A DNA stretch of 24,313 bases from JBKHBT01 sp046542255 (GTDB lineage: Bacteria > UBP14 > UBA6098 > JBKHBT01): assembly GCA_046542255.1 (NCBI GenBank), contig JBKHBT010000047.1, positions 1 to 24,313 on the forward strand, read 5' to 3'. Position numbers and translations under genes: made by a program. Under the pieces are notes generated by a model. The model was not told the origin of the DNA. It did no database searches and saw only the letters and a program-made list of their open reading frames with translations. Positions 7,196 to 15,140 of this stretch are shown here, one piece after another (position 1 is the first letter of the stretch; every line of letters starts with the position of its first letter).

Positions 7196-8365
7196 ATGAA
7201 ATGGCAGAGTATACAGAAGCCAAAGGTTATTTCGCACGATAAGACGGTATCAACCAAGTCCTACGGTCGATTTGTTGTCGAACCGCTGGAAAAAGGTTTT
7301 GGTACTACACTCGGAAATGCTCTTCGAAGAGTACTTCTGTCTTCAATGCAGGGGGCTGCCATTACAGCTCTACGCATAGATGGAGTTCTCCACGAATTTA
7401 GCACCATTCCGGGAGTTGTCGAAGATATAACCGAAATCATACTAAATCTAAAAGGTGTTAGACTTAGGGTCAAAAGAGATTTTCCGGTTCCTCTACATAT
7501 CGAAGTTGATAGAAAGGGCGAAATCACAGCCGCTGATATCGAAGGCGATCCGGAAACAACAGTCATTAACCCGGAGCACCATATTCTTACGTTATCTAAG
7601 AAGAAAAAGATGCGTATCGATCTCGAAGTCGGAGCTAATAAAGGATATCATTTGGCAAAAGAGAATAAAGTCGAAGGTTTGCCACTTGGAACTATCTTCA
7701 TAGACTCGGTCTTCTCACCTATCAAAAGAGTCAACTTTCAGGTTGAACCAACCAGAGTCGGCCAGAGAACCGACTATGACAAACTCATTCTTGAGATTGT
7801 AACAGATGGCTCTCTTAATCCTGAAGAAGCTATTACAATGGCATCGAGAGTGCTTATAGAGCATCTTGAATTGCTTATTATTCCAGAAGCTGAAATGGAA
7901 CAGGTTCAGGAAGAGAAAGTCGATGAGGCATTGCTAAGAATCAAGAACCTGCTTAGAATGCCGGTTTCAGAACTGGAACTATCAGTCAGGGCATCAAATT
8001 GCCTTAGAGCTGCAAACATCATGACGATGGCTGATTTGGTACAGAAGTCTGAACATGAAATGCTTAAATACCGAAACTTCGGAAGGAAATCTCTCGAAGA
8101 ACTCAATAGAGTGCTCGAGGAGCTTTCGCTTTCATTTGGTATGGATGTGGATCAGTACTTCACCGATGAAGAGCTCGAAGAAATTCACAGGCTTGCACTC
8201 GAAGAACTTCTCGAAAAAGAATCTTCTAATAAGAAATCTAAATCCAAATCTGATCAAGACGAGATCGATTCTGATGAAGAAGAAATCGATGAGACAGAAG
8301 ATGATTCTGAAGATACTGATGAAGCTAAAGATACAGACGATGATGACAATAAAGACGAAGAATAA
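7196..8365 (+). CDS. rpoA: RNA polymerase subunit alpha with acidic C-terminal tail
   Basis: The alpha subunit dimerises to seed RNA polymerase assembly, and its C-terminal domain contacts promoter UP elements and activators. The N-terminal domain (about 1-235) shows GRFVVEPLEKGFGTTLGNALRRVLLSS and GVVEDITEIILNLK. The C-terminal domain (about 248-318) shows ELELSVRASNCLRAANI, with the conserved DNA-contact arginine, and YRNFGRKSLEEL. The protein is 389 residues against the usual 310-340. The excess is a tail after the C-terminal domain, switching from a Lys/Ser run at about residue 342 to an almost purely Asp/Glu stretch up to the stop. The reading frame through the tail is intact and followed by rplQ, so this is not a frameshift. 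Confidence 0.97.
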   Translation: MKWQSIQKPKVISHDKTVSTKSYGRFVVEPLEKGFGTTLGNALRRVLLSSMQGAAITALRIDGVLHEFSTIPGVVEDITEIILNLKGVRLRVKRDFPVPLHIEVDRKGEITAADIEGDPETTVINPEHHILTLSKKKKMRIDLEVGANKGYHLAKENKVEGLPLGTIFIDSVFSPIKRVNFQVEPTRVGQRTDYDKLILEIVTDGSLNPEEAITMASRVLIEHLELLIIPEAEMEQVQEEKVDEALLRIKNLLRMPVSELELSVRASNCLRAANIMTMADLVQKSEHEMLKYRNFGRKSLEELNRVLEELSLSFGMDVDQYFTDEELEEIHRLALEELLEKESSNKKSKSKSDQDEIDSDEEEIDETEDDSEDTDEAKDTDDDDNKDEE

Positions 8366-8396
8366 GTAGCATATAAATTAATGAAAGAGATTTTCG

Positions 8397-8918
8397 ATGA
8401 GACACAATAAAAAAGTAAAGAAACTCGGCAAAACAGCAGCTCATAGAAAAGCTATGCTGCGTAATATGCTTACTTCGCTGTTCAAAAATGAGAAGATCGT
8501 CACAACAGAAGCTAAAGCCAAATTCGCAAGGCCTTTCGCTGAAAAAATGATTACAAAAGCTATGAAAGGCACGCTCGATAAAAAAAGACAGGTTATTAAT
8601 TACCTTAAAGAGCGCGAAGTTGCCAATTCACTTATCCACGAGATTGCACCCAGATATGCTGATAAACCAACTGGTGGATATACCAGAATTATCAAAATGG
8701 GACCTAGAATAGGCGATGGTGCGAAAATGGCAGTTCTTGAACTGGTTGACCCAGAGACAAGAAAAGCATCTAAAAAACGATTCAAAAAAGCGAAGAATAA
8801 GAATACTGCTAAAAAGGCAGAAGTAAAAGAAGTGAAAAACGAAAAAATCGAAGAAAAGCCCCAGGATGTTGAAGCAGAAAAACAAGAAACTGCTGAAAAT
8901 AATGAGGCAAAAGAGTAG
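8397..8918 (+). CDS. rplQ: 50S ribosomal protein L17 with charged C-terminal tail
   Basis: L17 lines the polypeptide exit region of the large subunit. The core (residues 1 to about 121) is typical: MRHNKKVKKLGKTAAHRKAM, LTSLFKNEKIVTTEAKAKFA, then GGYTRIIKMGPRIGDGAKMAVLELV. The remaining 50 or so residues are low-complexity, first Lys-rich (KASKKRFKKAKNKNTAKKAE) and then Glu-rich (EEKPQDVEAEKQETAENNEA). Many bacterial L17 proteins end near residue 120-130, though longer tails occur in some lineages. It is the last gene of the operon, followed 27 bases later by an intrinsic terminator. Confidence 0.96.
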   Translation: MRHNKKVKKLGKTAAHRKAMLRNMLTSLFKNEKIVTTEAKAKFARPFAEKMITKAMKGTLDKKRQVINYLKEREVANSLIHEIAPRYADKPTGGYTRIIKMGPRIGDGAKMAVLELVDPETRKASKKRFKKAKNKNTAKKAEVKEVKNEKIEEKPQDVEAEKQETAENNEAKE

Positions 8919-8945
8919 TTATCGTTTTTTCATTCGTAATAATAT

Positions 8946-8982
8946 TAACGCAATGGGTATTGCTCATTGCGTTATTTTTTTT
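8946..8982 (+). terminator. Intrinsic terminator of the ribosomal operon
   Basis: A 10-base-pair perfect stem (TAACGCAATG at 8946-8955 with CATTGCGTTA at 8965-8974) encloses a 9-base loop and is followed directly by eight T residues (8975-8982). This is a textbook Rho-independent terminator for + strand transcription out of rplQ. Confidence 0.93.
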
Positions 8983-9005
8983 ATCTCCAAAAAAGGTTTC
9001 GGAAA

Positions 9006-9035
9006 TTGAACTTTTGTATTATCTTCATGTGTAAT
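9006..9035 (+). promoter_or_regulatory. Possible sigma70-like promoter
   Basis: TTGAAC at 9006-9011 and TGTAAT at 9030-9035 are separated by 18 bases. They lie between the terminator of the ribosomal operon and the start of the next gene at 9076, where a promoter is expected. The -10 matches the sigma70 consensus at five of six positions and the -35 at four of six. In AT-rich DNA this match could arise by chance. Confidence 0.3.
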
Positions 9036-9075
9036 ATGGGAATTATGTCATTAAATTTTACAATAGGAGAGAGAA

Positions 9076-9570
9076 ATGACTCAAGATGCCGATAGCAGAA
9101 ATGGTATTTATATTGTCTTAGCTGTACTCGTTTTGGCTATTATCGTTGGCGTAATATTTTATTTTACAGATTCCGGTGAAGAACCGGAGCAAAAAGAGGT
9201 ACAGAAGGCCGAAGTTCCTAAGGAGCAAAAGCAAGAGGAAGAACCGGAAGTCGAGGATGAAATTACAAAAGTCAAAAAGAGCCTGAAAACAACTGAAAAG
9301 GCATTTATCCAGATGGCGCCAGAAGGTTATGACTCGATGAGAATCCAGAGCACATATGAGAAGCTATATTTCGCTGTCGATTCGATGCAAATTAATGTCT
9401 CGAAATTCAAACTCTTGCCGGGAAATTTTGAGGCAGCTTTCGAAGATAATGAGCTGACAGCCGATGAAGCCGATCTATTATTGAACCTTCTCGAAAGTGC
9501 CGTTGTCCAAAATGATAAAGATACAATCGATGAATCTGATAATTCTATAAATGAGGAAACAGGACAGTAG
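9076..9570 (+). CDS. Acidic single-pass membrane protein of unknown function
   Basis: I do not recognise this 164-residue protein. A short hydrophilic N-terminus is followed by one strong transmembrane segment at about residues 11-30 (GIYIVLAVLVLAIIVGVIFY). A Glu/Lys-rich low-complexity linker follows (about 33-65), then a helical-looking domain of about 80 residues and an acidic end. No cleavage motif is obvious, so a membrane-anchored protein with a periplasmic C-terminal part is the likeliest topology. An AGGAGAG Shine-Dalgarno sits 5 bases before the ATG. Only three bases separate it from the oxidoreductase gene, so it is probably co-transcribed with that gene and lpxB, which hints at an envelope role. 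That link is inference from position only. Confidence 0.8.
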   Translation: MTQDADSRNGIYIVLAVLVLAIIVGVIFYFTDSGEEPEQKEVQKAEVPKEQKQEEEPEVEDEITKVKKSLKTTEKAFIQMAPEGYDSMRIQSTYEKLYFAVDSMQINVSKFKLLPGNFEAAFEDNELTADEADLLLNLLESAVVQNDKDTIDESDNSINEETGQ

Positions 9571-9573
9571 ATT

Positions 9574-10518
9574 ATGATAAAAATCGCCGTAATTGGTATT
9601 GGCAAAATGGGCAATTATCATATGCAAAAGGTGATTGCGCACGAAAATGCCGAATTGATAGGAATATATGATATAGATAATGATAAGGCCAAAAAGATCG
9701 CTGAAGAAAGAAAATGCAAAAGCTTCGAGAATATCGAAGATGCCATCGCAAGCTCTGATGCGCTTGTCCTGGCAAGTCCAACTACGACTCATTATGAAAT
9801 TGCCCGAAAAATATTAAAGGCTGGAAAGCATCTTCTTATCGAAAAACCGATTGCAAGTTCGATAGAAGAAGCTGATGAGCTTGTTGCGCTTGCTAAAGAA
9901 AATTCTGTGAAATTGGCTGTCGGCCATATCGAGAATTTCAATCCCGCGCTGGTGTTTGCTTTCGATTATATACAAAACCCGGTTTTTGTGGAAGCTCACA
10001 GGCTTTCGCCTTTTGTAGGCCGTGGTATCGATGTTTCGGTTATAATGGACCTTATGATTCATGATATCGAGATACTTCTCAGGATTATGGGCAAAATAAA
10101 GGACGTTCATGCCTCCGGTGGGCAAATCCTAACAAACAATATCGATATAGCATCGGCGAGAATCGGTTTCAAAAAGGGTATCGCTAATGTTACAGCCAGC
10201 AGGATTTCCGATAGAAGCATGAGAAAGATGCGTATATTTTCAAAGGGTGGCTATGTCTCTGTCGATTTTGCCGAAAAGCAGACCGAGATAATACTCGCAC
10301 CCAACTTCCCAAATATTCCCAAAGATGCACAGAAATTCCCTATCGGCGATATCACTTTTTACCGCCTGACACCCAATATCGAGGCTAATGACCAGCTTTT
10401 CGAGCAGCTCTCGGATTTCATTATGGCAATCGATAAGGATAGGGAGCCATTCGTTTCTGGCGAAAATGGCCTGGAAGCCCTTAAACTGGCGCAAAAAATC
10501 CAAACAGATATCGAGTAA
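9574..10518 (+). CDS. Gfo/Idh/MocA family NAD(P)-dependent oxidoreductase
   Basis: The N-terminal Rossmann domain has GIGKMG at residues 8-13 and an acidic residue at the end of strand 2 (GIYDIDNDKA), suggesting NAD preference. The family signature EKP is at 90-92 (LLIEKPIASSIEEAD), and the likely catalytic histidine is H163 in MIHDIEIL. The C-terminal half is the usual substrate-binding domain. Length, 314 residues, is typical. The stop codon abuts the ATG of lpxB with no base between, so translation is probably coupled. In several Gram-negative lineages a homologue beside the lpx genes, GnnA, oxidises UDP-GlcNAc at C3 to allow amide-linked lipid A. This gene is a candidate for that role, but no aminotransferase partner (GnnB) is in the window, and other sugar-nucleotide roles remain possible. 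Confidence 0.9.
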   Translation: MIKIAVIGIGKMGNYHMQKVIAHENAELIGIYDIDNDKAKKIAEERKCKSFENIEDAIASSDALVLASPTTTHYEIARKILKAGKHLLIEKPIASSIEEADELVALAKENSVKLAVGHIENFNPALVFAFDYIQNPVFVEAHRLSPFVGRGIDVSVIMDLMIHDIEILLRIMGKIKDVHASGGQILTNNIDIASARIGFKKGIANVTASRISDRSMRKMRIFSKGGYVSVDFAEKQTEIILAPNFPNIPKDAQKFPIGDITFYRLTPNIEANDQLFEQLSDFIMAIDKDREPFVSGENGLEALKLAQKIQTDIE

Positions 10519-11646
10519 ATGCCAAAAAGAAATATCATGCTCCTGGCGGGGGAGCCTTCCGGCGATATTCAAGCAGCAAAACTAATCGAATCGATGAAAT
10601 CAATCGATAATGATCTCGAATTTTTTGGCCTTGGCGGTGATGAATGCCAAAAGCAGGATATGGAAATTATCGCCCATGTCAAAGATCTTGCACTGATGGG
10701 CTTTCTGGAAGTATTACCAGCGATTCCAAGACTGAAAAGGCTCCAGAGAAGGCTTATCAAGCTCTGCAAAGAAAGAAAGCCGGAAGCAGCGATACTGGTC
10801 GATTATCCCGGTTTTAATCTATCGCTTGCGCCAAGGATAAAAAAGCTGGGCATTAAGACGATTTATTATATATCGCCACAGTTTTGGGCATGGCATGAAT
10901 CTCGCGTTAAAAAGGTGAAAAAATATATCGATAGGATGATTGTGTTTTTGCCGTTTGAAAAGCCTTTTTACGAAAAGCACGATGTCGATGTAGATTATGT
11001 AGGACATCCTTTTGTCGATACTGTCGAGCCTGAACTTCCAAAGAATGAATTCCTGTCTAAATATAAACTCGATGATCAATATTTGCTTCTTATGCCGGGT
11101 TCGAGGCAGCAAGAGGTAAAAAGGCATCTTCCATTGATGATCGATATAGCCAAAATGTTTCCGGACTACAATTGGGCATATCTCAGGGCATCTAATATTT
11201 CTGATGAATTTATAGATTGGTTCAAAAAGGAAATTCCGAAGGCCCTTTCATTTTCAATTATCGATGATGACAATTATGCAGCTATGAGCTATGCTCATTT
11301 TGCCCTTGTAGGCTCCGGAAGTGCGACACTGGAATGTGCAGTAGCCGGGACGCCGCTTTTTGTCGTCTATAAAACCAGCCAGATATCATATTTGTTGGCG
11401 AAATTTATGGTTCTGGTCGATTATATCGGCCTGGTGAATCTCGTTGCAAGCGAAGAAGTTGCCAGAGAATTCATACAGAAGAATGCGGAAGCTGGCAAAA
11501 TAGCAAGCGAGCTCGATGAAATACTCAAAAACCCCAAACAGTATGGCAAATTGAAAAGCAAAATCCAGAATGTCAAATCGAAACTTGGTGAGGGCCATGC
11601 TACGGATAAAGCTGCCAAAATCATTCTCGATATTATCGAAGAATAA
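10519..11646 (+). CDS. lpxB: Lipid-A-disaccharide synthase LpxB
   Basis: LpxB, a GT19 glycosyltransferase at the inner face of the inner membrane, joins UDP-2,3-diacylglucosamine to lipid X to form the lipid A disaccharide. Family motifs are present in order: LLAGEPSGD (residues 8-16), ALMGFLEVLP, VDYPGFNLSLA, YYISPQFWAWHESRV, VGHPFVD, LLMPGSRQQEVKRHLPLM, GSGSATLECAVAGTPLFVVYK and YIGLVNLVA. The 375-residue length is normal. It implies that the host makes lipid A and has an outer membrane. It is the last gene of its run, followed by a hairpin that can terminate transcription. Confidence 0.97.
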   Translation: MPKRNIMLLAGEPSGDIQAAKLIESMKSIDNDLEFFGLGGDECQKQDMEIIAHVKDLALMGFLEVLPAIPRLKRLQRRLIKLCKERKPEAAILVDYPGFNLSLAPRIKKLGIKTIYYISPQFWAWHESRVKKVKKYIDRMIVFLPFEKPFYEKHDVDVDYVGHPFVDTVEPELPKNEFLSKYKLDDQYLLLMPGSRQQEVKRHLPLMIDIAKMFPDYNWAYLRASNISDEFIDWFKKEIPKALSFSIIDDDNYAAMSYAHFALVGSGSATLECAVAGTPLFVVYKTSQISYLLAKFMVLVDYIGLVNLVASEEVAREFIQKNAEAGKIASELDEILKNPKQYGKLKSKIQNVKSKLGEGHATDKAAKIILDIIEE

Positions 11647-11700
11647 TTAGTTGGTTGCTATTGTTTGGATAGTGAGTATTGCGATAGGATTCTTAAAACC

Positions 11701-11733
11701 AAAAAAGCGGCAAGTATAAACCTACCGCTTTTT
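11701..11733. terminator. Bidirectional hairpin terminator between convergent genes
   Basis: AAAAAAGCGG (11701-11710) pairs with CCGCTTTTT (11725-11733) across a 14-base loop. The GC core is short (4 base pairs), but it is flanked by A on the left and T on the right. Transcripts from either strand therefore end in a U run. It lies between lpxB (+) and the fibre gene (-), where a shared terminator is expected. Confidence 0.75.
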
Positions 11734-11756
11734 AGAAAACTGCAGACTATACATCT

Positions 11757-14700
11757 TTAGGGTTTATATATCACAAAACTAAAGCCAGACTCTACTGTCG
11801 TACCTTCAGAGACATCGTATATCTCTATTCTTGCCTCTCCTCCACCGCTATTTACTGTTACCATTCTATCTGTGTCGGGGTGAGAATTTGCAACTATCAC
11901 ATAGTTTGTATAATGAATTGATTCACCATCTACGGTTATATAATAGATATTACCAACTTTTGAACATGTGACATTCGAAGTAGCACTGGCAACAGAGCCA
12001 CTAGGATTGATCACGCCATAGGCAATCGGGCCAGCAGAGCTTGTATGACGCTCGGTCGTAAGTTCTCCCTCGACATGCACATCGCCATTAAAATATCCTG
12101 CTCTGCCGGTGCCCGCTGTGGCATGGATTGCAGGAGCAGCACCTTCTGCAATACCTTTCAAAGCGGCATAATTGGTATTATCAGCAGCAGTTTTGGCATA
12201 AATACCCATGCCACCGGTGCCTTCTGCCCAGATGCCGCTTTTTATCCCGGATGCTGTATTTGTGAATTTTGCTACATATCCGCCTGTTGTGGCAGTCTCG
12301 ATTTCTATCGAACCGTCATCATTTGCTAAGATATCGGATGCTTCTATATCGCCTGTTCCATCCCATCTTGCAATATAGTTATCAGTACCGGAACCGCCTA
12401 TGCCACCACCGCCACCGGGATATGAGCCATCAACAGTGAGATCACCTGCAATGTGGACATTGCCATTTACATCGAGAAGCTCTGTGGGATTAAATTCGCC
12501 GATACCAACATTTCCATCTTGATCAATAGACATTCTAATAGTGCCATTGGTTCGCAAGTTAAAATAATTATAATCCATTGTGCCTATTGACATAGAACCG
12601 CCAAGAGTTTCTCCACCAACGCTGATTTCAGCAAAATCTAAGCCGTCATTCCTAAAAACTATCGCGCTGACCGAGTCTGGTTCGGCTTTATCAATGACGA
12701 TAGTAGCTTCATCATAATGGTGTCCGAAATGTCTGATGTGAAGTTTTGCGTCTGGCGTTGTTGTACCAATACCGACATTTCCGCTAGTATCGATAATAAA
12801 ATCTGGAAGCATAAAATCATCGCCATTCCAATAGCACAATCCGCCAAAAGCCGGATCATAAGTCAACGCGGCGGTTGTATCAAAAGTTTGTTGGAAAATC
12901 AATCCACTTGCATTGCCCGCGCCTGAATTAAGATAGAGATTGGCATTACTATTGGAGTGAATCATAGCGCTGGCATTGTCGCCATTATAGATATGCATAT
13001 TAGCTCGAGCAAATTCGGTGCCGATTGCGACATTTCCGGTAGGTATCATAACCAGGTCATCGCCAACGATATCCCAGTCATCATCGGCTCCTGTTCCGCT
13101 ACCGGTGGAAGACCAAACAACATTACCTGAACTAATTTTCAATACATCCCCATCGGAGCCGGCAGAAGGGTCGATATGATCTGGCTGGATTGCCATTTCT
13201 GCAATTCCTAAGACATCGCCAGGTGTGCCATCGCCTGTGAGGGTGTAATTTGTATTAACGAAATCATCGCCCCAGTCGTCACCAGGGAGGCCTCCTGCAA
13301 TATCGAGGCTACCGGCGATATGCAAATCACCATTTATATTTACATCTCCGAGAAAATATCCTGCCCAGTTTTCTGTGCCGTCATATGCTTCGGCATAAAT
13401 ACCGTAATTTGTTGTTTCACCATTTGCAATTGAACTAATTCCATAAGAAGTTGCATTATGCGATGTGGAAATAACATCTATGCCGTATGAATTTGAACTC
13501 GCCCTCGCTCTGAGATGAGCGCCATATGCGCTGCCAATTCCATCCATTGAATCTGCATCGGCAATGCCTCTGAAAGCTGATGCAGCATGGCCTTCAGTAC
13601 CATAGTAATATGAATGTGAGATAATTCCCTGTGAATTGCTATTGTCGTTTTCACATTTTGCATATACCGAACCGTTAGCATAGGTATTATACTCATTGTT
13701 AAGTACCAATGTATAGGGATTATCCTCAGTTGTTACGGATAATTTTCCGCCACCGGTAGCATCAGCACCGATCATGACGGAACCTTCTGGGATAGATATA
13801 AGATTATCTCCTGCGATTGTCCAATCATCATCGGCAGAACCTTCGCCACCAGCATCCGATGCCCAGACGAGCGAGCCGCCAACATTCTTGATAATCTGCC
13901 CATCGGATGAACCAGTGGCATCAATATGGGCTAAACCAATTGCGCCATTTGCGATATCCAGAGGATCGCCTGATGTTCCATCGCCTGTTAGGCTGGCTGT
14001 TGTTGCGACTTCTGTAAGGCCGCTTCCGCTGGATGCTGTTTCATCATCTTGAGCAATCCATCCATCGACCGGGTCGAATTTTAATACCTGGCCGGGAAGT
14101 GCGCCCATGGCTGAAAGCATATCATTTGTGATACCACCATCGGCAATGCTGATTTCATCGCCGGTAATATCGATTCCATCGCCAGCGGTATAGCTTGTGC
14201 CGCCGCCAGAGCCTGTTTCATCATTTGCGGGATTCCAGCTTCCATCGCTTGCATCGAATTTAAGCACCTGATTATGCTCAGCGCCCATATCCGAAAGCAT
14301 CCGCGGCGTGATCCCACCATCATCGATTGAAATTTCTGTTCCAGTTATATCGATTCCCGCGCCGGCAGAATAGGTTTCGCCACCAGAGCCAACATTATCG
14401 ACTCCATCTGCGAAACCAGACGGCATATCGCTGATATCATCCCATGAAACGGAGCCGGCTGTAATTGCTGATGTAGCAGTTTCGGCACTTTCGGCATAGT
14501 CTGCATATATTGCAGCATCGGCTTCGAATGCTATCATAGCAGTATCGGCCATTGTCGCATTATCGGCGGATTCGGCATGTCCTGCTTCTTCTGCATAAGC
14601 AGCTTCTTCTGCATAAGCAGCTTCTTCTGCATAAGCAGCTTCTTCTGCATACGCAGCTGTATCTGCATAAGCAGCTGTATCTGCATACGCGGCTTCTTCT

Positions 14701-15131
14701 GCGTAATCAGCTTCATCTGCAAATAAAGCTGTATCGGCATAGCTTGCTATTCCGGCAAATTCGGCATATGATGATGAATCTGCAAATTTTGCACGGAATG
14801 CATATGGGCTGCTTCCCATTTCATATCTTGGTTCAAGAGTTTCACCATCGATTTCTACTTCGACCCAATAGTCTTCTGAAAAGTCGAGAGTGGATAGCTC
14901 TTCGACACTGCCGAGCATGACAGAAAAAATACCATCGTAAACCCCGACAGAAGAATGTTCTTCCGACCATAATTCGCTTCCGCCAGTTTCTGAGTCGTAT
15001 ATCTTGAATGTGATATTATAATCGCCGTCTTCGCCATCCATATATCCCTGAAATGAAACCACTTCTGGAATCTGGCCGAAAGCTGCTAAAGCCATTACTA
15101 TCAAAACAAAGGTTGAAATAATTCTTTTCAT
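11757..15131 (-). CDS. Exported tail-fibre-like surface protein with Ala-triplet repeat
   Basis: A 1124-residue protein with a clear signal peptide (MKRIISTFVLIVMALAAFGQ). Residues about 21-105 form a beta-rich domain (VSFQGYMDGEDGDYNITFKI, ending EMGSSPYAFRAKFADS) that I recognise as a common N-terminal module of fibre-like proteins in uncultured bacteria. Residues about 110-230 have alanine at nearly every third position (AYADTAAYAEEA). Then come four copies of a module like GGITPRMLSDMGA...VLKFD..DGSW. Later segments such as GNVGIGTTTPDAKLHI and GNVHIAGDLTVDGS are typical of phage tail fibres and endosialidase-type fibres. The C-terminus ends FSFVIYKP. I see neither a T9SS sorting domain nor an autoproteolytic S74 chaperone. 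The ATG has AAGGAG upstream, 9 bases after the 166-residue gene. It is probably a trimeric surface fibre, but its anchoring is unclear. Confidence 0.88.
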   Translation of the reverse strand: MKRIISTFVLIVMALAAFGQIPEVVSFQGYMDGEDGDYNITFKIYDSETGGSELWSEEHSSVGVYDGIFSVMLGSVEELSTLDFSEDYWVEVEIDGETLEPRYEMGSSPYAFRAKFADSSSYAEFAGIASYADTALFADEADYAEEAAYADTAAYADTAAYAEEAAYAEEAAYAEEAAYAEEAGHAESADNATMADTAMIAFEADAAIYADYAESAETATSAITAGSVSWDDISDMPSGFADGVDNVGSGGETYSAGAGIDITGTEISIDDGGITPRMLSDMGAEHNQVLKFDASDGSWNPANDETGSGGGTSYTAGDGIDITGDEISIADGGITNDMLSAMGALPGQVLKFDPVDGWIAQDDETASSGSGLTEVATTASLTGDGTSGDPLDIANGAIGLAHIDATGSSDGQIIKNVGGSLVWASDAGGEGSADDDWTIAGDNLISIPEGSVMIGADATGGGKLSVTTEDNPYTLVLNNEYNTYANGSVYAKCENDNSNSQGIISHSYYYGTEGHAASAFRGIADADSMDGIGSAYGAHLRARASSNSYGIDVISTSHNATSYGISSIANGETTNYGIYAEAYDGTENWAGYFLGDVNINGDLHIAGSLDIAGGLPGDDWGDDFVNTNYTLTGDGTPGDVLGIAEMAIQPDHIDPSAGSDGDVLKISSGNVVWSSTGSGTGADDDWDIVGDDLVMIPTGNVAIGTEFARANMHIYNGDNASAMIHSNSNANLYLNSGAGNASGLIFQQTFDTTAALTYDPAFGGLCYWNGDDFMLPDFIIDTSGNVGIGTTTPDAKLHIRHFGHHYDEATIVIDKAEPDSVSAIVFRNDGLDFAEISVGGETLGGSMSIGTMDYNYFNLRTNGTIRMSIDQDGNVGIGEFNPTELLDVNGNVHIAGDLTVDGSYPGGGGGIGGSGTDNYIARWDGTGDIEASDILANDDGSIEIETATTGGYVAKFTNTASGIKSGIWAEGTGGMGIYAKTAADNTNYAALKGIAEGAAPAIHATAGTGRAGYFNGDVHVEGELTTERHTSSAGPIAYGVINPSGSVASATSNVTCSKVGNIYYITVDGESIHYTNYVIVANSHPDTDRMVTVNSGGGEARIEIYDVSEGTTVESGFSFVIYKP
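14584..14745 (-). repeat. 18-bp tandem repeat encoding hexapeptide AYAEEA/AYADTA
   Basis: Nine consecutive 18-base units lie in frame within the fibre gene. On the + strand the first three (14584-14637) are identical (GCTTCTTCTGCATAAGCA). The following six carry increasing substitutions, and further degenerate units continue on both sides. Each unit encodes two xxA triplets on the minus strand. Length changes of whole units would keep the frame, so the array could expand or contract by slippage. Confidence 0.9.
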
Positions 15132-15140
15132 TGCGACTCC

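Noticed and set aside
8055..8369. Lys/Met/Ile-rich frame overlapping the end of rpoA
   Set aside because: It is a frame-shifted reading of the acidic tail codons (GAT, GAA); the rpoA frame is intact and family-supported.
8340..9080. tRNA or other structured RNA gene between rplQ and the next gene
   Set aside because: I found only the terminator hairpin and no cloverleaf or TTCGA-type T loop; no tRNA was recognised elsewhere in the window either.
14584..14745. Possible CRISPR array from regular 18-bp periodicity
   Set aside because: The units are contiguous with no spacers and encode in-frame hexapeptides, so this is a coding tandem repeat.
14552..14920. Plus-strand open frame rich in Leu, His and Gln
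   Set aside because: It is the antisense reading of the 18-bp repeats in the fibre gene; its composition comes from the repeat, and it has no ribosome-binding site or known domain.
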